Positions 46,799-55,653 are shown, numbered from the stretch's first letter. The stretch is 64,000 nucleotides of DNA from Peptoniphilus equinus (GCF_027921445.1 NZ_CP115667.1:806001-870000), one strand, 5' to 3'. The notes: generated by a model from the sequence alone, not told the origin. Numbers and translations: made by a program.

Positions 46799-46860
46799 AT
46801 ACCGCATTTTTACAAACTTTACCAAAATTTAATATTCGCATAGAGATACCCCCTATTCTT

Positions 46861-46869
46861 TGTTATAAT
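46861..46869 (+). promoter_or_regulatory. Extended -10 promoter of the Na/Pi cotransporter gene
   Basis: TGTTATAAT gives a TGn-extended -10. No good -35 lies 16-18 bp upstream. AGGAGG follows 6 nt before the ATG at 46898. Confidence 0.6.
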
Positions 46870-46897
46870 TAAACTGACATTAAATCAGGAGGACACT

Positions 46898-48601
46898 ATG
46901 GGATCAACCTTTACGCTGGCCAATATTCAGTGGCATAACATTGCCGGAGGCCTGGCTTTATTTTTGTTCGGCATTAAACTTATGGGTGACAGTTTAACTA
47001 ACTTTGCCGGCACAAAAATCCGCACCTATATTGAACGTTATACATCTAACCCTATTATGGCTATTTTTGTCGGCGTACTGATGACAGGGATTATGCAATC
47101 GTCATCCGCTACAACCGTTATTGCCATTTCGCTGGTCCGTGCAGGCTTAATGAGTTTGGAACAAGCCATCGGTATTACCCTCGGCGCCAATATCGGTACC
47201 ACCGTCACTTCCATCCTCATCGGTTTTGATTTGGATTACTATGCGTATTTCATCATACTTATCGGCGTATTTATGTATATGCTGGCATCTAAAAAACAGA
47301 TGTCTTATGCCGGTGAAATCATCATCGGATTCGGACTGCTCTTCATCGGCCTAAATCTCATGGGTGACGCGCTAAAAGAACTGAAAAATCTGCCTGGCTT
47401 CGAACGCATTGTGGTCAGTATGAGCTCCACACCGGTCTTCGGTGCACTTGTCGGGGCCATCATTACCGGTGTCATACAATCCTCCAGTGCCATTGTAGGT
47501 ATTGTTCAAACTCTCTATGCCACCGATGCCGTCCCTCTGACTGCGGCACTGGGTCTGGTATTTGGCGCCAACATCGGCACCACGGTTACGGCACTGCTCG
47601 CATCTATTGGAGCAAGTCTCTCCGCACGCCGAACATCTCTGTTCCACTTGCTGTTTAACATTTCCGTGTCCATTGTCTTTATTATTTTAATTTATCCCTA
47701 TCAGTCGCTGCTCCTGCTCATCGCCGACAAATTTGAGCTCAACAAGCTGATGACCATCGCTGTGGGACACTTTATGTTTAACTTTATAGGGATGTTGATC
47801 TTCTTGCCTTTTATCAATCATATTAGCAAGATCCTCAACAAGATCTTGCCGGGCAAAGATGAACTTGCCATTAACTATGGCCGCGTGGAACTGGACGATG
47901 CCATGATTAAAACCTTCCCTGCCGGTGCTTTGAAGCAAGCGCGCCTTGCCATTGAATCCGCATCGGATTTAGCACTCCAAACCTTGACGACGTCGAAAGA
48001 GCTTTTAATCACCGGTGACAAAAAGTACTTTGAAAAGGTTAATCAAATTGAAGATTTGGTCAATCAACAGGATACTGAGATTGCCACGTATCTATTGCAA
48101 ATTTCTAAAGAGGATCTCTCACCGGATTTAATTTTGGAATATTCAATAGATATTCAAGTTCAAAAGAACTTTGAACGTGTGTCGGACTTAGCGCAAAACC
48201 TAGCCGAATATTACAACAGTATTTATGACGTGGGCGAAAAAGTCCCTGAAGATGCCATGGAAGAGCTCCTCGACATTTACGAACTGATCACCCACATCTA
48301 TGTCAATGCCGTGGAAGTTTTTAAAACCAAAGACGCCGCACTTTTTGAAACCATGAAAGAGGATGAAAATAATTTAAACCTCCTGGAGTACCAACTTCGC
48401 GAGTCCCATTTCACCCGTCTTACCACTCGCCACGTCAAGGCGACTGTCATGACTTCCCTCTTTGTAGATATTATTTCAACGCTGGAGCGTATCGGTGACC
48501 ACGCCTTTAACATTGCACAAATCACCTTTAAACCGATCAAAACCCACTCGGAAAAGAAGGACACGAAACAAACCATCGATGCAGCGCCTTCGAAAAACTA
48601 A
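46898..48601 (+). CDS. Na+/phosphate cotransporter with PhoU-like domain
   Basis: 567 aa. Two inverted membrane repeats carry the diagnostic QSSSA motifs (GIMQSSSATTVIAIS and GVIQSSSAIVGIVQ) and GANIGTTVTS/GANIGTTVTAL. Residues about 345-545 form a soluble helical PhoU-like domain (VNQIEDLVNQQDTEIATYL, ERIGDHAFNIAQI). It probably imports phosphate using sodium. It stands alone between two terminators; no pho regulon genes are adjacent. Confidence 0.92.
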   Translation: MGSTFTLANIQWHNIAGGLALFLFGIKLMGDSLTNFAGTKIRTYIERYTSNPIMAIFVGVLMTGIMQSSSATTVIAISLVRAGLMSLEQAIGITLGANIGTTVTSILIGFDLDYYAYFIILIGVFMYMLASKKQMSYAGEIIIGFGLLFIGLNLMGDALKELKNLPGFERIVVSMSSTPVFGALVGAIITGVIQSSSAIVGIVQTLYATDAVPLTAALGLVFGANIGTTVTALLASIGASLSARRTSLFHLLFNISVSIVFIILIYPYQSLLLLIADKFELNKLMTIAVGHFMFNFIGMLIFLPFINHISKILNKILPGKDELAINYGRVELDDAMIKTFPAGALKQARLAIESASDLALQTLTTSKELLITGDKKYFEKVNQIEDLVNQQDTEIATYLLQISKEDLSPDLILEYSIDIQVQKNFERVSDLAQNLAEYYNSIYDVGEKVPEDAMEELLDIYELITHIYVNAVEVFKTKDAALFETMKEDENNLNLLEYQLRESHFTRLTTRHVKATVMTSLFVDIISTLERIGDHAFNIAQITFKPIKTHSEKKDTKQTIDAAPSKN

Positions 48602-48614
48602 AGAGTTTCAAAAA

Positions 48615-48646
48615 AATACTCCATACAAAAGTGTGGAGTATTTTTT
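48615..48646 (+). terminator. Intrinsic terminator after the Na/Pi cotransporter
   Basis: AATACTCCATAC/GTGTGGAGTATT, 12-bp stem with one G-T pair and loop AAAA, then a T-run. Confidence 0.84.
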
Positions 48647-48654
48647 ATGGGAAT

Positions 48655-48864
48655 TTATACAAACATCTTTACGGTGTCATTAACCTCTGTGTATACAGGC
48701 TCGTACCAAGCCATCTTCTGCTATAGCCTTTGAAATCAATGGCTCAGCTGTGGGTTTAGCTCTAACGCCGCCACACAGAGAGGTAATCCGTGGGCAAGCT
48801 CTTCATCCCTGGCTGGGTCCATGGCCTTGTACCCCTTTCCCCAATGATCGTAAAACTTCCTATA
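48655..48864 (-). pseudogene. Decayed C-terminal coding remnant of unknown origin
   Basis: This roughly 210-bp stretch sits between two terminators and carries no intact gene. On the minus strand one frame reads like protein (FYDHWGKGYKAMDPARDEEL, then AALELNPQLSH, KMAWYEPVYTEVNDTVKMFV) up to a final TAA at 48657-48655. It is interrupted by TGA and TAG near the middle and has no start: it is cut at 48865 by the ridA terminator. I do not recognise the parent protein. Chance reading cannot be excluded. Confidence 0.35.
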
Positions 48865-48899
48865 CAAAAAAATCCGCCAAGGCAAGCCTTAGCGGATTT
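48865..48899 (-). terminator. Intrinsic terminator after ridA
   Basis: On the minus strand AAATCCGCTAAGG/CCTTGGCGGATTT (one wobble) with a 4-nt loop is followed by TTTT. It begins 7 nt past the ridA stop. Confidence 0.84.
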
Positions 48900-48905
48900 C
48901 AAATT

Positions 48906-49280
48906 TTACAGTTCAGCAATAGCTTCAATTTCAAGTAAGCCGTTCTTAGGAAGTTTGGCAACTTCAACACATGAACGAGCTGGTTTGTGCTCGCCGAAGA
49001 ATTCTGCATAAACTTCGTTGACAGCAGCAAAATCATCAATATTATCTAAAAAGATATTCACTTTAACAATTTTTTCAACGCTTGAGCCTGCTTCTTCAAC
49101 AATAGCTTTCACATTGTTCAAAGATTGAAGGGTTGCTTTTTTAATATCATCACTGACAAGTTCACCTGTTTCAGGAACCAATGGCAATTGACCGGAAGTG
49201 TATACCAGATTACCCGTTACGACACCTTGGCAATATGGGCCTACTGCTGCAGGTGCTTTTTCTGTAGCTAAAATTTTCAT
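48906..49280 (-). CDS. ridA: RidA-family reactive enamine/imine deaminase
   Basis: 124 aa. Family motifs AVGPYCQGVVTGNLVYTSGQ, a central KVNIFLDNIDDFAAVNEVY, and ARSCVEVAKLPKNGLLEIEA with the catalytic arginine. It hydrolyses 2-aminoacrylate-like intermediates from PLP enzymes. The frame is open further upstream, but ATG 49280 follows AAGGAGG and begins with the conserved N-terminus. It lies just behind rsfS as last gene of the obg operon. Confidence 0.95.
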   Translation of the reverse strand: MKILATEKAPAAVGPYCQGVVTGNLVYTSGQLPLVPETGELVSDDIKKATLQSLNNVKAIVEEAGSSVEKIVKVNIFLDNIDDFAAVNEVYAEFFGEHKPARSCVEVAKLPKNGLLEIEAIAEL

Positions 49281-49281
49281 A

Positions 49282-49626
49282 TTAATCCTCCTTAGTTTCA
49301 TGAACTGAATCATCTGTCCATAGACGTTCAATGTTATAGTATTCACGTTCATCTTTATGGAATACATGAACTATTATATCATCAAAATCCAAGAGAATCC
49401 AACGCAGAGAGTTCTTCCCTTCTAAATTTGTAGCATGATATCCGGCTGCTTCCATCTTGTCTTCAATGTCATCAGCTAATGCACCGACTTGTGTGGAAGA
49501 GTTCCCACTGACGATGACAAAGTAGTCTGCAATAGACGACATCCTTTTGATATCCAAAACTTTAATGTCCACGCCCTTTTTATTCTCGCAGGCGTCTTGA
49601 ATGATTTTTAATTTATCTTCGACCAT
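49282..49626 (-). CDS. rsfS: Ribosomal silencing factor RsfS
   Basis: 114 aa. IADYFVIVSGNSSTQVGALAD, GYHATNLEGKNSLRWILLDF and DIIVHVFHKDEREYYNIERLW are diagnostic. It binds L14 on the 50S subunit and blocks subunit joining in starvation. It starts immediately after the lcp stop codon. The order nadD-yqeK-lcp-rsfS is the usual Firmicutes one. Confidence 0.96.
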   Translation of the reverse strand: MVEDKLKIIQDACENKKGVDIKVLDIKRMSSIADYFVIVSGNSSTQVGALADDIEDKMEAAGYHATNLEGKNSLRWILLDFDDIIVHVFHKDEREYYNIERLWTDDSVHETKED

Positions 49627-50535
49627 TTATTCTCCTTTAATGTGTAGTTCCCGTAAGAGTGCATCCGTGTCATCATCGTTCAAAAAGAAATAAGAAATTT
49701 TATTTCGGTATCCCGGCACTCCGGGAAGTGTCGAGGTACTGATATTGTCCAGGCTGAAACTTCCTACATTTTTCCCTATCTTAACCACACTGGAGAACGG
49801 CAAATCGGTGTTGGTGTACTGTTCGTATGCCTGAAGCAACAGCGGCGCCTTTAAGAGTGTCTTCGGCTCTTTCAGTCTATCCAGAAATGCACCTGCAAAT
49901 TGTTGTTGTGCCTCCACACGACCTAAATCCTGATTGGCATAACCTTTCCTGAAACGAAGAAATTGAATGGCTTCATCCCCATTCAGGTTTTGAGGCCCTT
50001 TTTTCAGATTGATGTGAAGCGGCGGATCGGAGTATTCATCGTTATATTCCATATCTATAGGTACATCCACATTCACGCCGCCAACAATGTCCGTCACTTT
50101 CTTGACAAACTCATAGTCCATGACCACATAGTAGCGGATGTCCGTACCCAATGCGTTGTTCACGGTCTGTAAGGTGAGCTCCGGCCCTCCAAAGTGATAG
50201 GCATGGTTGATTTTTTGCTTGCCGTGGCCTTCTATGGCGGCGTAGGTATCTCGCGGTACAGAGACCATACTGGTCTGTCCCGTGTGGGTATCCATGCTCA
50301 CAACCATAATGGTATCGGAGCGGATCCCGTTTAAAGTCTCTGTGGAATTTCTGTCTTTACTGTCGACACCGATAAGTAAAAAAGTTTCCCGACCAGATGA
50401 ATCATTTAAAATTTCATTGAAGAAATCGGAAGGATTCTCAATGTGATTTTTCAAAATAAAGAAACCGATCGACCCGATAAACAGTATGATCAGTATAAAA
50501 AGTGTGGCGAAAAACGCCTTAAAAAACCGTCCCAT
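49627..50535 (-). CDS. LytR-CpsA-Psr family cell-wall glycopolymer ligase
   Basis: About 302 aa. One N-terminal membrane helix (residues 5-30) and an extracytoplasmic LCP domain with GVDSKDRNSTETLNGIRSDT, SMVSVPRDTYAAI, NHAYHFGGPELTLQTVN and the Arg-rich RFRKGYANQDLGRVEAQQQF. It transfers undecaprenyl-linked polymers to peptidoglycan. ATG 50535 overlaps the yqeK stop as TAATG; an ATG at 50556 is also possible. Confidence 0.92.
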   Translation of the reverse strand: MGRFFKAFFATLFILIILFIGSIGFFILKNHIENPSDFFNEILNDSSGRETFLLIGVDSKDRNSTETLNGIRSDTIMVVSMDTHTGQTSMVSVPRDTYAAIEGHGKQKINHAYHFGGPELTLQTVNNALGTDIRYYVVMDYEFVKKVTDIVGGVNVDVPIDMEYNDEYSDPPLHINLKKGPQNLNGDEAIQFLRFRKGYANQDLGRVEAQQQFAGAFLDRLKEPKTLLKAPLLLQAYEQYTNTDLPFSSVVKIGKNVGSFSLDNISTSTLPGVPGYRNKISYFFLNDDDTDALLRELHIKGE

Positions 50536-51119
50536 TAACTGCGCCACTCCTCCCAAGGTCCCTTGGTAACCAATAAATCATTGCGAGCTGTCACAGTGAG
50601 CTCAGCAATATAATAGTGCTTACGTGCTAAATCTGAAATGGTATAATTCATATTCTCATAGACCGCGCGATCCAAATCCTCATAGGCCAACTGTCGTGCC
50701 CGCTCTATACCGCGATAATTGCGCTTCGGTTCAATGGCATCGGCAATGTATACAATCTTCTCCAAAGTGCTCATATTGGCTCTACCCGTAGTATGATATC
50801 GCATAGCGTCCAAGACCTCGGGATCTATCACCCCGTAACAGCTTTGTGCCATCTTCGCACCGAGAAACCCATGAATAATCATGGGAGACTGTTTCATATC
50901 CTCTGTGAGGTCCAAGTGATGTTCAGCTGCCAATTGTAAAAGCAGACGCACATCTTTGACCTTGGCGCAGTCGTGAAAGTAGCCGGCAGTGTAAGCCGCA
51001 TCGCCGTCGACGTTGTAGTACAGCGCCAACTTTCGGGCCTCCTCAGCCACTCTTAGACTGTGTTTAAATCGCTTGTCTCCAATTCTGTTGATAATTTCCT
51101 GTTCAATGATCTCATTCAT
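50535..51119 (-). CDS. yqeK: YqeK-type HD-domain diadenosine tetraphosphate hydrolase
   Basis: 194 aa. HD-domain metal ligands in HSLRVAEEARKLA, GYFHDCAK, IIHGFLGAKMA and MRYHTTG. YqeK proteins symmetrically cleave Ap4A to two ADP. The 5' end overlaps nadD by 4 nt. Confidence 0.93.
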   Translation of the reverse strand: MNEIIEQEIINRIGDKRFKHSLRVAEEARKLALYYNVDGDAAYTAGYFHDCAKVKDVRLLLQLAAEHHLDLTEDMKQSPMIIHGFLGAKMAQSCYGVIDPEVLDAMRYHTTGRANMSTLEKIVYIADAIEPKRNYRGIERARQLAYEDLDRAVYENMNYTISDLARKHYYIAELTVTARNDLLVTKGPWEEWRS

Positions 51120-51712
51120 CGATACAATCCCTTTTCTTCAATATATGCAATCACTTCTTTGGGAATGAGATACTTCACAGATTTCCCTTCAGCAATCCGC
51201 CCACGAAGATCGGTAGACGACACTTCATACATCGGCGTAGGTACAATGTGAATCACTGCGCCGTATTTGTCCTGTAAGTACTTCAGCTCCAACTCCAAAA
51301 TCTGCTCCGAAACATAATCCGGACGAATGGCACAGATAAACTCTACCTTTTTTAAAAGTTTCTCCTTTTTCTTCCAGGTCTTCAACTGAAACAAGGTGTC
51401 CGACCCGATAATGAAGTAAAGTTTCCCATCCAATTGCTTTTCCAAAGCTTCAATAGTGTCAATGGTATAAGACGTGTACTCCCTGGTCGTTTCAATATCT
51501 GATGTACTAAAATAGGGATTTTCGTCTGTGGCAAGCTTCACCATCTCATAGCGAAGCTTGGCATCGAGGGTTTCTTTATGAGGGGGATTACCCGTTGGAA
51601 TAAAGATAATTTCATCCAAGTGCATTTCTTCACGGATGTACTCTGAAATCATCAAATGGCCCAAATGCACCGGATTAAACGTCCCGCCCATAAGTCCGTA
51701 GCGTTTTGTCAT
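51116..51712 (-). CDS. nadD: Nicotinate-nucleotide adenylyltransferase
   Basis: 198 aa. Nucleotidyltransferase motif GLMGGTFNPVHLGHLMISE at the N-terminus and SSTDLRGRIAEGKSVKYLIP at the C-terminus. It makes deamido-NAD from nicotinate mononucleotide and ATP. It overlaps both yhbY and yqeK by 4 nt. Confidence 0.97.
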   Translation of the reverse strand: MTKRYGLMGGTFNPVHLGHLMISEYIREEMHLDEIIFIPTGNPPHKETLDAKLRYEMVKLATDENPYFSTSDIETTREYTSYTIDTIEALEKQLDGKLYFIIGSDTLFQLKTWKKKEKLLKKVEFICAIRPDYVSEQILELELKYLQDKYGAVIHIVPTPMYEVSSTDLRGRIAEGKSVKYLIPKEVIAYIEEKGLYR

Positions 51713-52005
51713 AGCTTTTGCAAATCAATGGTAGGGTGTTCTTTAGATGGCCGATACAGTGTGAGTTTACTGCCAATACTCTGAACAAATTCCGCACCGG
51801 TGGCATCTAAAATCTCATCCACAATTTCCTTCACCTCAACAGGTGCATTGTTCAGTACAGTAATTTTCACCAACTCGTGATCCTCCAGACTCACATCAAT
51901 TTGATCAATAAGTCCCGGTGTCAGGCCCCCTTTTCCCACTTGAATTAAGGGAGAAAGGCCGTTGGCAAGACCTTTTAAATAGCTTCGTTGTCTTCCTGTA
52001 ATCAT
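51709..52005 (-). CDS. yhbY: YhbY-type CRM-domain RNA-binding protein
   Basis: 98 aa. The CRM domain contains ITGRQRSYLKGLANGLSPLI then QVGKGGLTPGLI. YhbY binds pre-50S ribosomal particles. The frame extends upstream into obg, but the ATG at 52005, with GAGGT 5 nt ahead, gives the standard protein. Lies between obg and nadD. Confidence 0.94.
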   Translation of the reverse strand: MITGRQRSYLKGLANGLSPLIQVGKGGLTPGLIDQIDVSLEDHELVKITVLNNAPVEVKEIVDEILDATGAEFVQSIGSKLTLYRPSKEHPTIDLQKL

Positions 52006-52012
52006 AGTTACC

Positions 52013-53278
52013 TCATTCAAAAAATTCAAATTCGTACTCGCCGATAAAGACGCTGTCACCTTCTCCTACGCCCAAGTCCTTAAGCTTATCAATGACGCCA
52101 TTTTTACGAAGGTTCTCCTGAAAATAGCGAAGGGACTCGTGATCACCGAAATTGGTGGAGCGTAACAATTTGTCAATGTACGGACCGTCAATATGGTAGT
52201 CACCGTGTTCTTCATAGACTTCAATGCCATCCTTGCGCTCTTTGTTGTCCACATAGACCACATCATACGTCTCATAGTCCTCCGTCTCGATGGCCTGCAG
52301 TTCGTTATAGGCTTTATTCATCAAGTCACGCACATTGGCATTCATTGCCGCTGAACCTTCAAAGACAGTGAGCTCCGGATAGGCTAAGCGAAAAGCTTCA
52401 GCATTCGCTTTCGACTCAGGCAAATCCATTTTATTTAAAAAGATCAGTTGCGATTTCGTCGCCAGTTTTTCATTATAGCCTTTGAGTTCCTGATTGATCA
52501 GTTCAAAATCTTCGATGGGATCACGACCTTCACTTCCTGAAGCATCGATGACATGAATGAGAAGCTTGGTTCGCTCCACATGCTTTAAAAACTCATCGCC
52601 AAGTCCGATGCCCTGACTGGCTCCTTCAATAAGGCCGGGAATATCTGCGAGGACAAAGCTTCGCTCGTCACCCAGCTGTACCACACCTAAATTCGGCTCC
52701 AAAGTCGTAAAATGATAGTTCGCAATCTTAGGCTCGGCGGCGGATACTACAGAGAGGAGTGTGGATTTCCCTACATTGGGAAAGCCTACCAGTCCCACAT
52801 CCGCAAGGAGTTTTAACTCGAGAATAATGTCCCGAGCTTCGCCTCGCGTGCCTGCTTCGGCAAAAGAAGGTGCCTGACGTGTAGACGAACGGAATTTGGC
52901 ATTGCCTTTGCCGCCCTTTCCACCTTTACACACAGTAAACTGTGCATTAGGCTCCTTTAAATCGGCAATGACACCGCCGGTCTCCTTGTCTTTAATCAAC
53001 GTTCCCACCGGTACACGAAGGACTACATCTTGCCCTTTTCGACCGTACTTTAATTTATTCATGCCGCCTTGGCCATTTTCTGCTTTGTAAATGCGACTGT
53101 ATCGAAAATCCATCAAGGTGTGCAGACCGGGATCGGTGCGTACAATAACATCCCCGCCCTTGCCGCCATCACCACCTGCAGGACCGCCTGCCGGCTCATA
53201 CTTTTCCCGTCGCCATGCTACGGCACCGTCGCCACCATGACCGGCCTGACATTTAATTTCTGCTTTATCTATAAACAT
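52013..53278 (-). CDS. obg: GTPase Obg (CgtA)
   Basis: 421 aa with all three domains: the glycine-rich Obg fold (KCQAGHGGDGAVAWRREKY), the GTPase domain (GFPNVGKSTLLS, FTTLEPNLG, DIPGLIEGA, NKMD) and the C-terminal OCT domain found in Firmicutes. It links ribosome assembly with stress and (p)ppGpp. It has its own promoter after the rpmA terminator. Confidence 0.97.
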   Translation of the reverse strand: MFIDKAEIKCQAGHGGDGAVAWRREKYEPAGGPAGGDGGKGGDVIVRTDPGLHTLMDFRYSRIYKAENGQGGMNKLKYGRKGQDVVLRVPVGTLIKDKETGGVIADLKEPNAQFTVCKGGKGGKGNAKFRSSTRQAPSFAEAGTRGEARDIILELKLLADVGLVGFPNVGKSTLLSVVSAAEPKIANYHFTTLEPNLGVVQLGDERSFVLADIPGLIEGASQGIGLGDEFLKHVERTKLLIHVIDASGSEGRDPIEDFELINQELKGYNEKLATKSQLIFLNKMDLPESKANAEAFRLAYPELTVFEGSAAMNANVRDLMNKAYNELQAIETEDYETYDVVYVDNKERKDGIEVYEEHGDYHIDGPYIDKLLRSTNFGDHESLRYFQENLRKNGVIDKLKDLGVGEGDSVFIGEYEFEFFE

Positions 53279-53295
53279 ATTTCTCTCACTTTATG

Positions 53296-53318
53296 ATTAT
53301 AACATTGATTCTTCAATG
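53296..53318 (-). promoter_or_regulatory. Extended -10 promoter of obg with palindromic operator
   Basis: Minus strand TGTTATAAT (53304-53296) is an extended -10. Immediately upstream CATTGA-N4-TCAATG (53318-53303) is a perfect inverted repeat sharing the TG. It is a candidate repressor or activator site. Confidence 0.5.
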
Positions 53319-53360
53319 AAAATTTAATGCTTTTTCTAAGATAGTTACGAAAATGCTAAG

Positions 53361-53388
53361 AAAAAAAGTCGTAGAGATCTACGACTTT
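53361..53388 (-). terminator. Intrinsic terminator after rpmA
   Basis: AAAGTCGTAGA/TCTACGACTTT stem (about 10 bp effective), followed by seven T on the minus strand. Confidence 0.84.
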
Positions 53389-53392
53389 ATCA

Positions 53393-53671
53393 TTAAGCTA
53401 CGACGCTAACTATCTTTTTGTTACCTCTGCCCTTGGTTTCGAATTTCACGATACCGTCGGCAACGGCAAATAAAGTGTCATCAGAACCACGCATTACGTT
53501 AGTTCCCGGATGAATCTTAGTACCTCTTTGTCTCACAATGATATTTCCACTAAGTACCGGTTGTCCATCACTCTTTTTAACGCCAAGGCGTTTTGAATTG
53601 GAGTCACGACCGTTCTTTGAAGAACCAACACCCTTCTTAGAGGAGAATAATTGTAAATCGAATTGAATCAT
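53393..53671 (-). CDS. rpmA: Ribosomal protein bL27 with Prp-cleavable N-terminus
   Basis: 92 aa. The N-terminal MIQFDLQLF is the Firmicutes L27 presequence; Prp is expected to cut after Phe9, exposing SSKKG that reaches the peptidyl-transferase centre. The rest ([33 protein letters not shown]) is standard L27. ATG 53671 overlaps the prp stop as TGATG, with AGGAGG ahead; a TTG one codon upstream is the alternative. Confidence 0.96.
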   Translation of the reverse strand: MIQFDLQLFSSKKGVGSSKNGRDSNSKRLGVKKSDGQPVLSGNIIVRQRGTKIHPGTNVMRGSDDTLFAVADGIVKFETKGRGNKKIVSVVA

Positions 53672-54000
53672 CAACTTACCTCCTGATCTTCTAAGCTAAT
53701 ATATTCGCTATAATTTTCTTTTAACAACTTTAAACCGTCTTCCAAAAAGTGAAAAGCCGGTTGAAGTCTCTCAATGTCGTGGTCATTTTTAATCCGTATA
53801 CTGAGAAATCCGTGGTGCTGTTCATCGGCAATCTCCGACTCCGGCACACCTTGATTCAACGCATGAAAATACATCGTCTGCGTGAGTATAGAGACAGCGG
53901 CACAGACAATATCTTCTCCATTAGGAGCAGAATCGGCATGACCACAGGTCTTAAACCCGTAAAACTGTCCGGACTTTTTAAAAAATGTCACTACAATCAT
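53671..54000 (-). CDS. prp: Ribosomal-processing cysteine protease Prp
   Basis: 109 aa. The catalytic pair His21 and Cys33 is in [18 protein letters not shown], with the family's fixed spacing. It removes the L27 presequence, which its downstream neighbour carries. Sandwiched between rplU and rpmA with overlapping or abutting codons. Confidence 0.95.
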   Translation of the reverse strand: MIVVTFFKKSGQFYGFKTCGHADSAPNGEDIVCAAVSILTQTMYFHALNQGVPESEIADEQHHGFLSIRIKNDHDIERLQPAFHFLEDGLKLLKENYSEYISLEDQEVS

Positions 54001-54305
54001 TAGTTAATAGCGCTGATTTCTACTAAAGTGAAAGGCTGTCTGTGGCCTCTTTTAGTACGTTCGTTTTTCTTGGATTTATACTTGAAGACGACGATCTTTT
54101 TGTCTTTAGCTTGTGCAAGCACTTTAGCTTCAACTTTTGCCCCTTCAACGTATGGACGTCCGATTTTAGTTTCATCACCGCCAACGATGAGAACTTTGTC
54201 AAAATTGATAACATCGCCTTCTGCGGCTTCAATCTTTTCAACCTTAACCTTATCCCCAACTTTGACTTGGTATTGTTTACCACCGGTTTCAATAACTGCG
54301 TACAT
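54000..54305 (-). CDS. rplU: Ribosomal protein bL21
   Basis: 101 aa. [20 protein letters not shown] at the start and [20 protein letters not shown] at the end are diagnostic. A structural component of the 50S subunit. First gene of rplU-prp-rpmA, behind an L21-type leader; AGGAGGTG precedes the ATG. Confidence 0.98.
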   Translation of the reverse strand: MYAVIETGGKQYQVKVGDKVKVEKIEAAEGDVINFDKVLIVGGDETKIGRPYVEGAKVEAKVLAQAKDKKIVVFKYKSKKNERTKRGHRQPFTLVEISAIN

Positions 54306-54378
54306 TGTAGCACCTCCTCATTACAAGACTCGCCTAATAGGTAAAATTTTAAAACCTAGTTCGAGCGGTTACTCAAAG
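54306..54378 (-). promoter_or_regulatory. L21-type ribosomal protein leader RNA
   Basis: On the minus strand CTCGAACTAGGT pairs with ACCTATTAGGCGAG across a T/A-rich loop, directly ahead of AGGAGGTG. Position and paired elements match the Firmicutes L21 leader, thought to mediate autoregulation. Confidence 0.7.
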
Positions 54379-54380
54379 TA

Positions 54381-54409
54381 TTTTAACACAGCGAATAGTC
54401 TATTGCAAC
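54381..54409 (-). promoter_or_regulatory. Sigma-A promoter of rplU-prp-rpmA
   Basis: Minus strand TTGCAA (54409-54404), 17-bp spacer, TAAAAT (54386-54381), leading into the L21 leader. Confidence 0.72.
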
Positions 54410-54441
54410 TACAAAATCCACCAATACTCTAAAAACAGGAT

Positions 54442-55653
54442 TTATTTAGTAAGATTCTCCACAATTTTTACGATGAGATCTCTCCCCTTGCCCAGAGAAG
54501 ACACAGGGATAAATTCATAGCGTCCGTGGAAATTATACCCGCCGGCAAAAATATTCGGTGTTAAAAGCCCCTCAAAGGAGAGCTTAGATCCGTCGGTACC
54601 GCCGCGGATAGGTTCAACCGCCGGTTCAATCCCGAGATCCTTCATCGCCTGAATCGCCAGCTCCACAATTTCCATATGAGGCTCCAGTTTTTCCCGCATA
54701 TTGTAGTAGCCGTCTTTTAACGTCAGTGTGAGAATATCACCATATTTTTTATTGATAAAAGCCGCCGCATCTTCCATGAGCGCTTTTTTCGCTTCAAATT
54801 TTTCACGATCGTGATCCCGAATAATATATTCCATCGTCGCGCCGTCCACCGCTCCGGAAATTGTATCCAGCATATAGAAGCCCTCATAGCCTTCAGTGTG
54901 CTCAGGGCGTTCGTGAGCCGGAAGCATCTCGTTAAACTCTATGGCCACATACAGCGCATTGACCATAATATCTTTGGCAGACCCCGGATGGACATTCTTC
55001 CCTTGAATGTCAATGTGTGCCGAGGCGGCGTTGAAGTTTTCGTATTCCAGTCCGCCGACTGCACCGCCGTCAACAGTAAAAGCGAAGTCTGCGCCGAAAT
55101 CTTTAATGTTAAATAAATCTGCGCCTCGTCCAATTTCTTCATCCGGTGTGAAGCCGACTTTGACTGTGCCATGTGACACTTCAGGATGACGGATCAAATA
55201 GTCCATCGCATCCACGATCATGGCAATTCCCGCTTTGTCATCGGCACCAAGAAGCGTCGTACCGTCCGTCGTAATTAACGTCTCACCTACCAGGTCCTTC
55301 AGGAAAGGAAAGTCCTTTTCCATCATGGTGAACTTGTCGTTCAAAGGGATGTCACCCCCTTGGTACTCTACAAATTGCGGTTTGACATCTTTGCCGCTCA
55401 AATCCGGCGCAGTATCCATATGAGCGATGAAACCCACTGTCGGTAGCGTCTTGTCCGTATTGGCACGAAGGGTGGCATAGACATATCCATTCTCATCCAG
55501 AACCACCTCATCCATGCCGATGGCTTTGAGCTCTTCAACCAAGTGTTTTGCCAGTACCAATTGTCCCGGTGTTGAAGGACATGTGGTACTGCTTTCATCT
55601 GAAGTCGTTTCGTATGAAATATAATCTAAAAATCGTTGAACAATGGGTTCCAT
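54442..55653 (-). CDS. pepT: Peptidase T (tripeptide aminopeptidase)
   Basis: 403 aa M20 enzyme. Zinc motifs: VGFIAHMDTAPDLSG, TTLLGADDKAGIAMI, FTPDEEIGRGAD, AFTVDGGAVGGLEYENFN and PIRGGTDGSKLSFEGLLTPN. It releases N-terminal residues from tripeptides in the cytoplasm. It lies 28 nt behind the transporter gene yfcC with no terminator between, so the two form one peptide/amino-acid operon. Confidence 0.96.
   Translation of the reverse strand: MEPIVQRFLDYISYETTSDESSTTCPSTPGQLVLAKHLVEELKAIGMDEVVLDENGYVYATLRANTDKTLPTVGFIAHMDTAPDLSGKDVKPQFVEYQGGDIPLNDKFTMMEKDFPFLKDLVGETLITTDGTTLLGADDKAGIAMIVDAMDYLIRHPEVSHGTVKVGFTPDEEIGRGADLFNIKDFGADFAFTVDGGAVGGLEYENFNAASAHIDIQGKNVHPGSAKDIMVNALYVAIEFNEMLPAHERPEHTEGYEGFYMLDTISGAVDGATMEYIIRDHDREKFEAKKALMEDAAAFINKKYGDILTLTLKDGYYNMREKLEPHMEIVELAIQAMKDLGIEPAVEPIRGGTDGSKLSFEGLLTPNIFAGGYNFHGRYEFIPVSSLGKGRDLIVKIVENLTK

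Noticed and set aside
48670-48780. Structured non-coding RNA (6S-like) from the CTCTGTGT/ACACAGAG pairing
   Set aside because: Core signatures of 6S, SRP, RNase P and tmRNA are absent; a decayed coding remnant explains the segment about as well.
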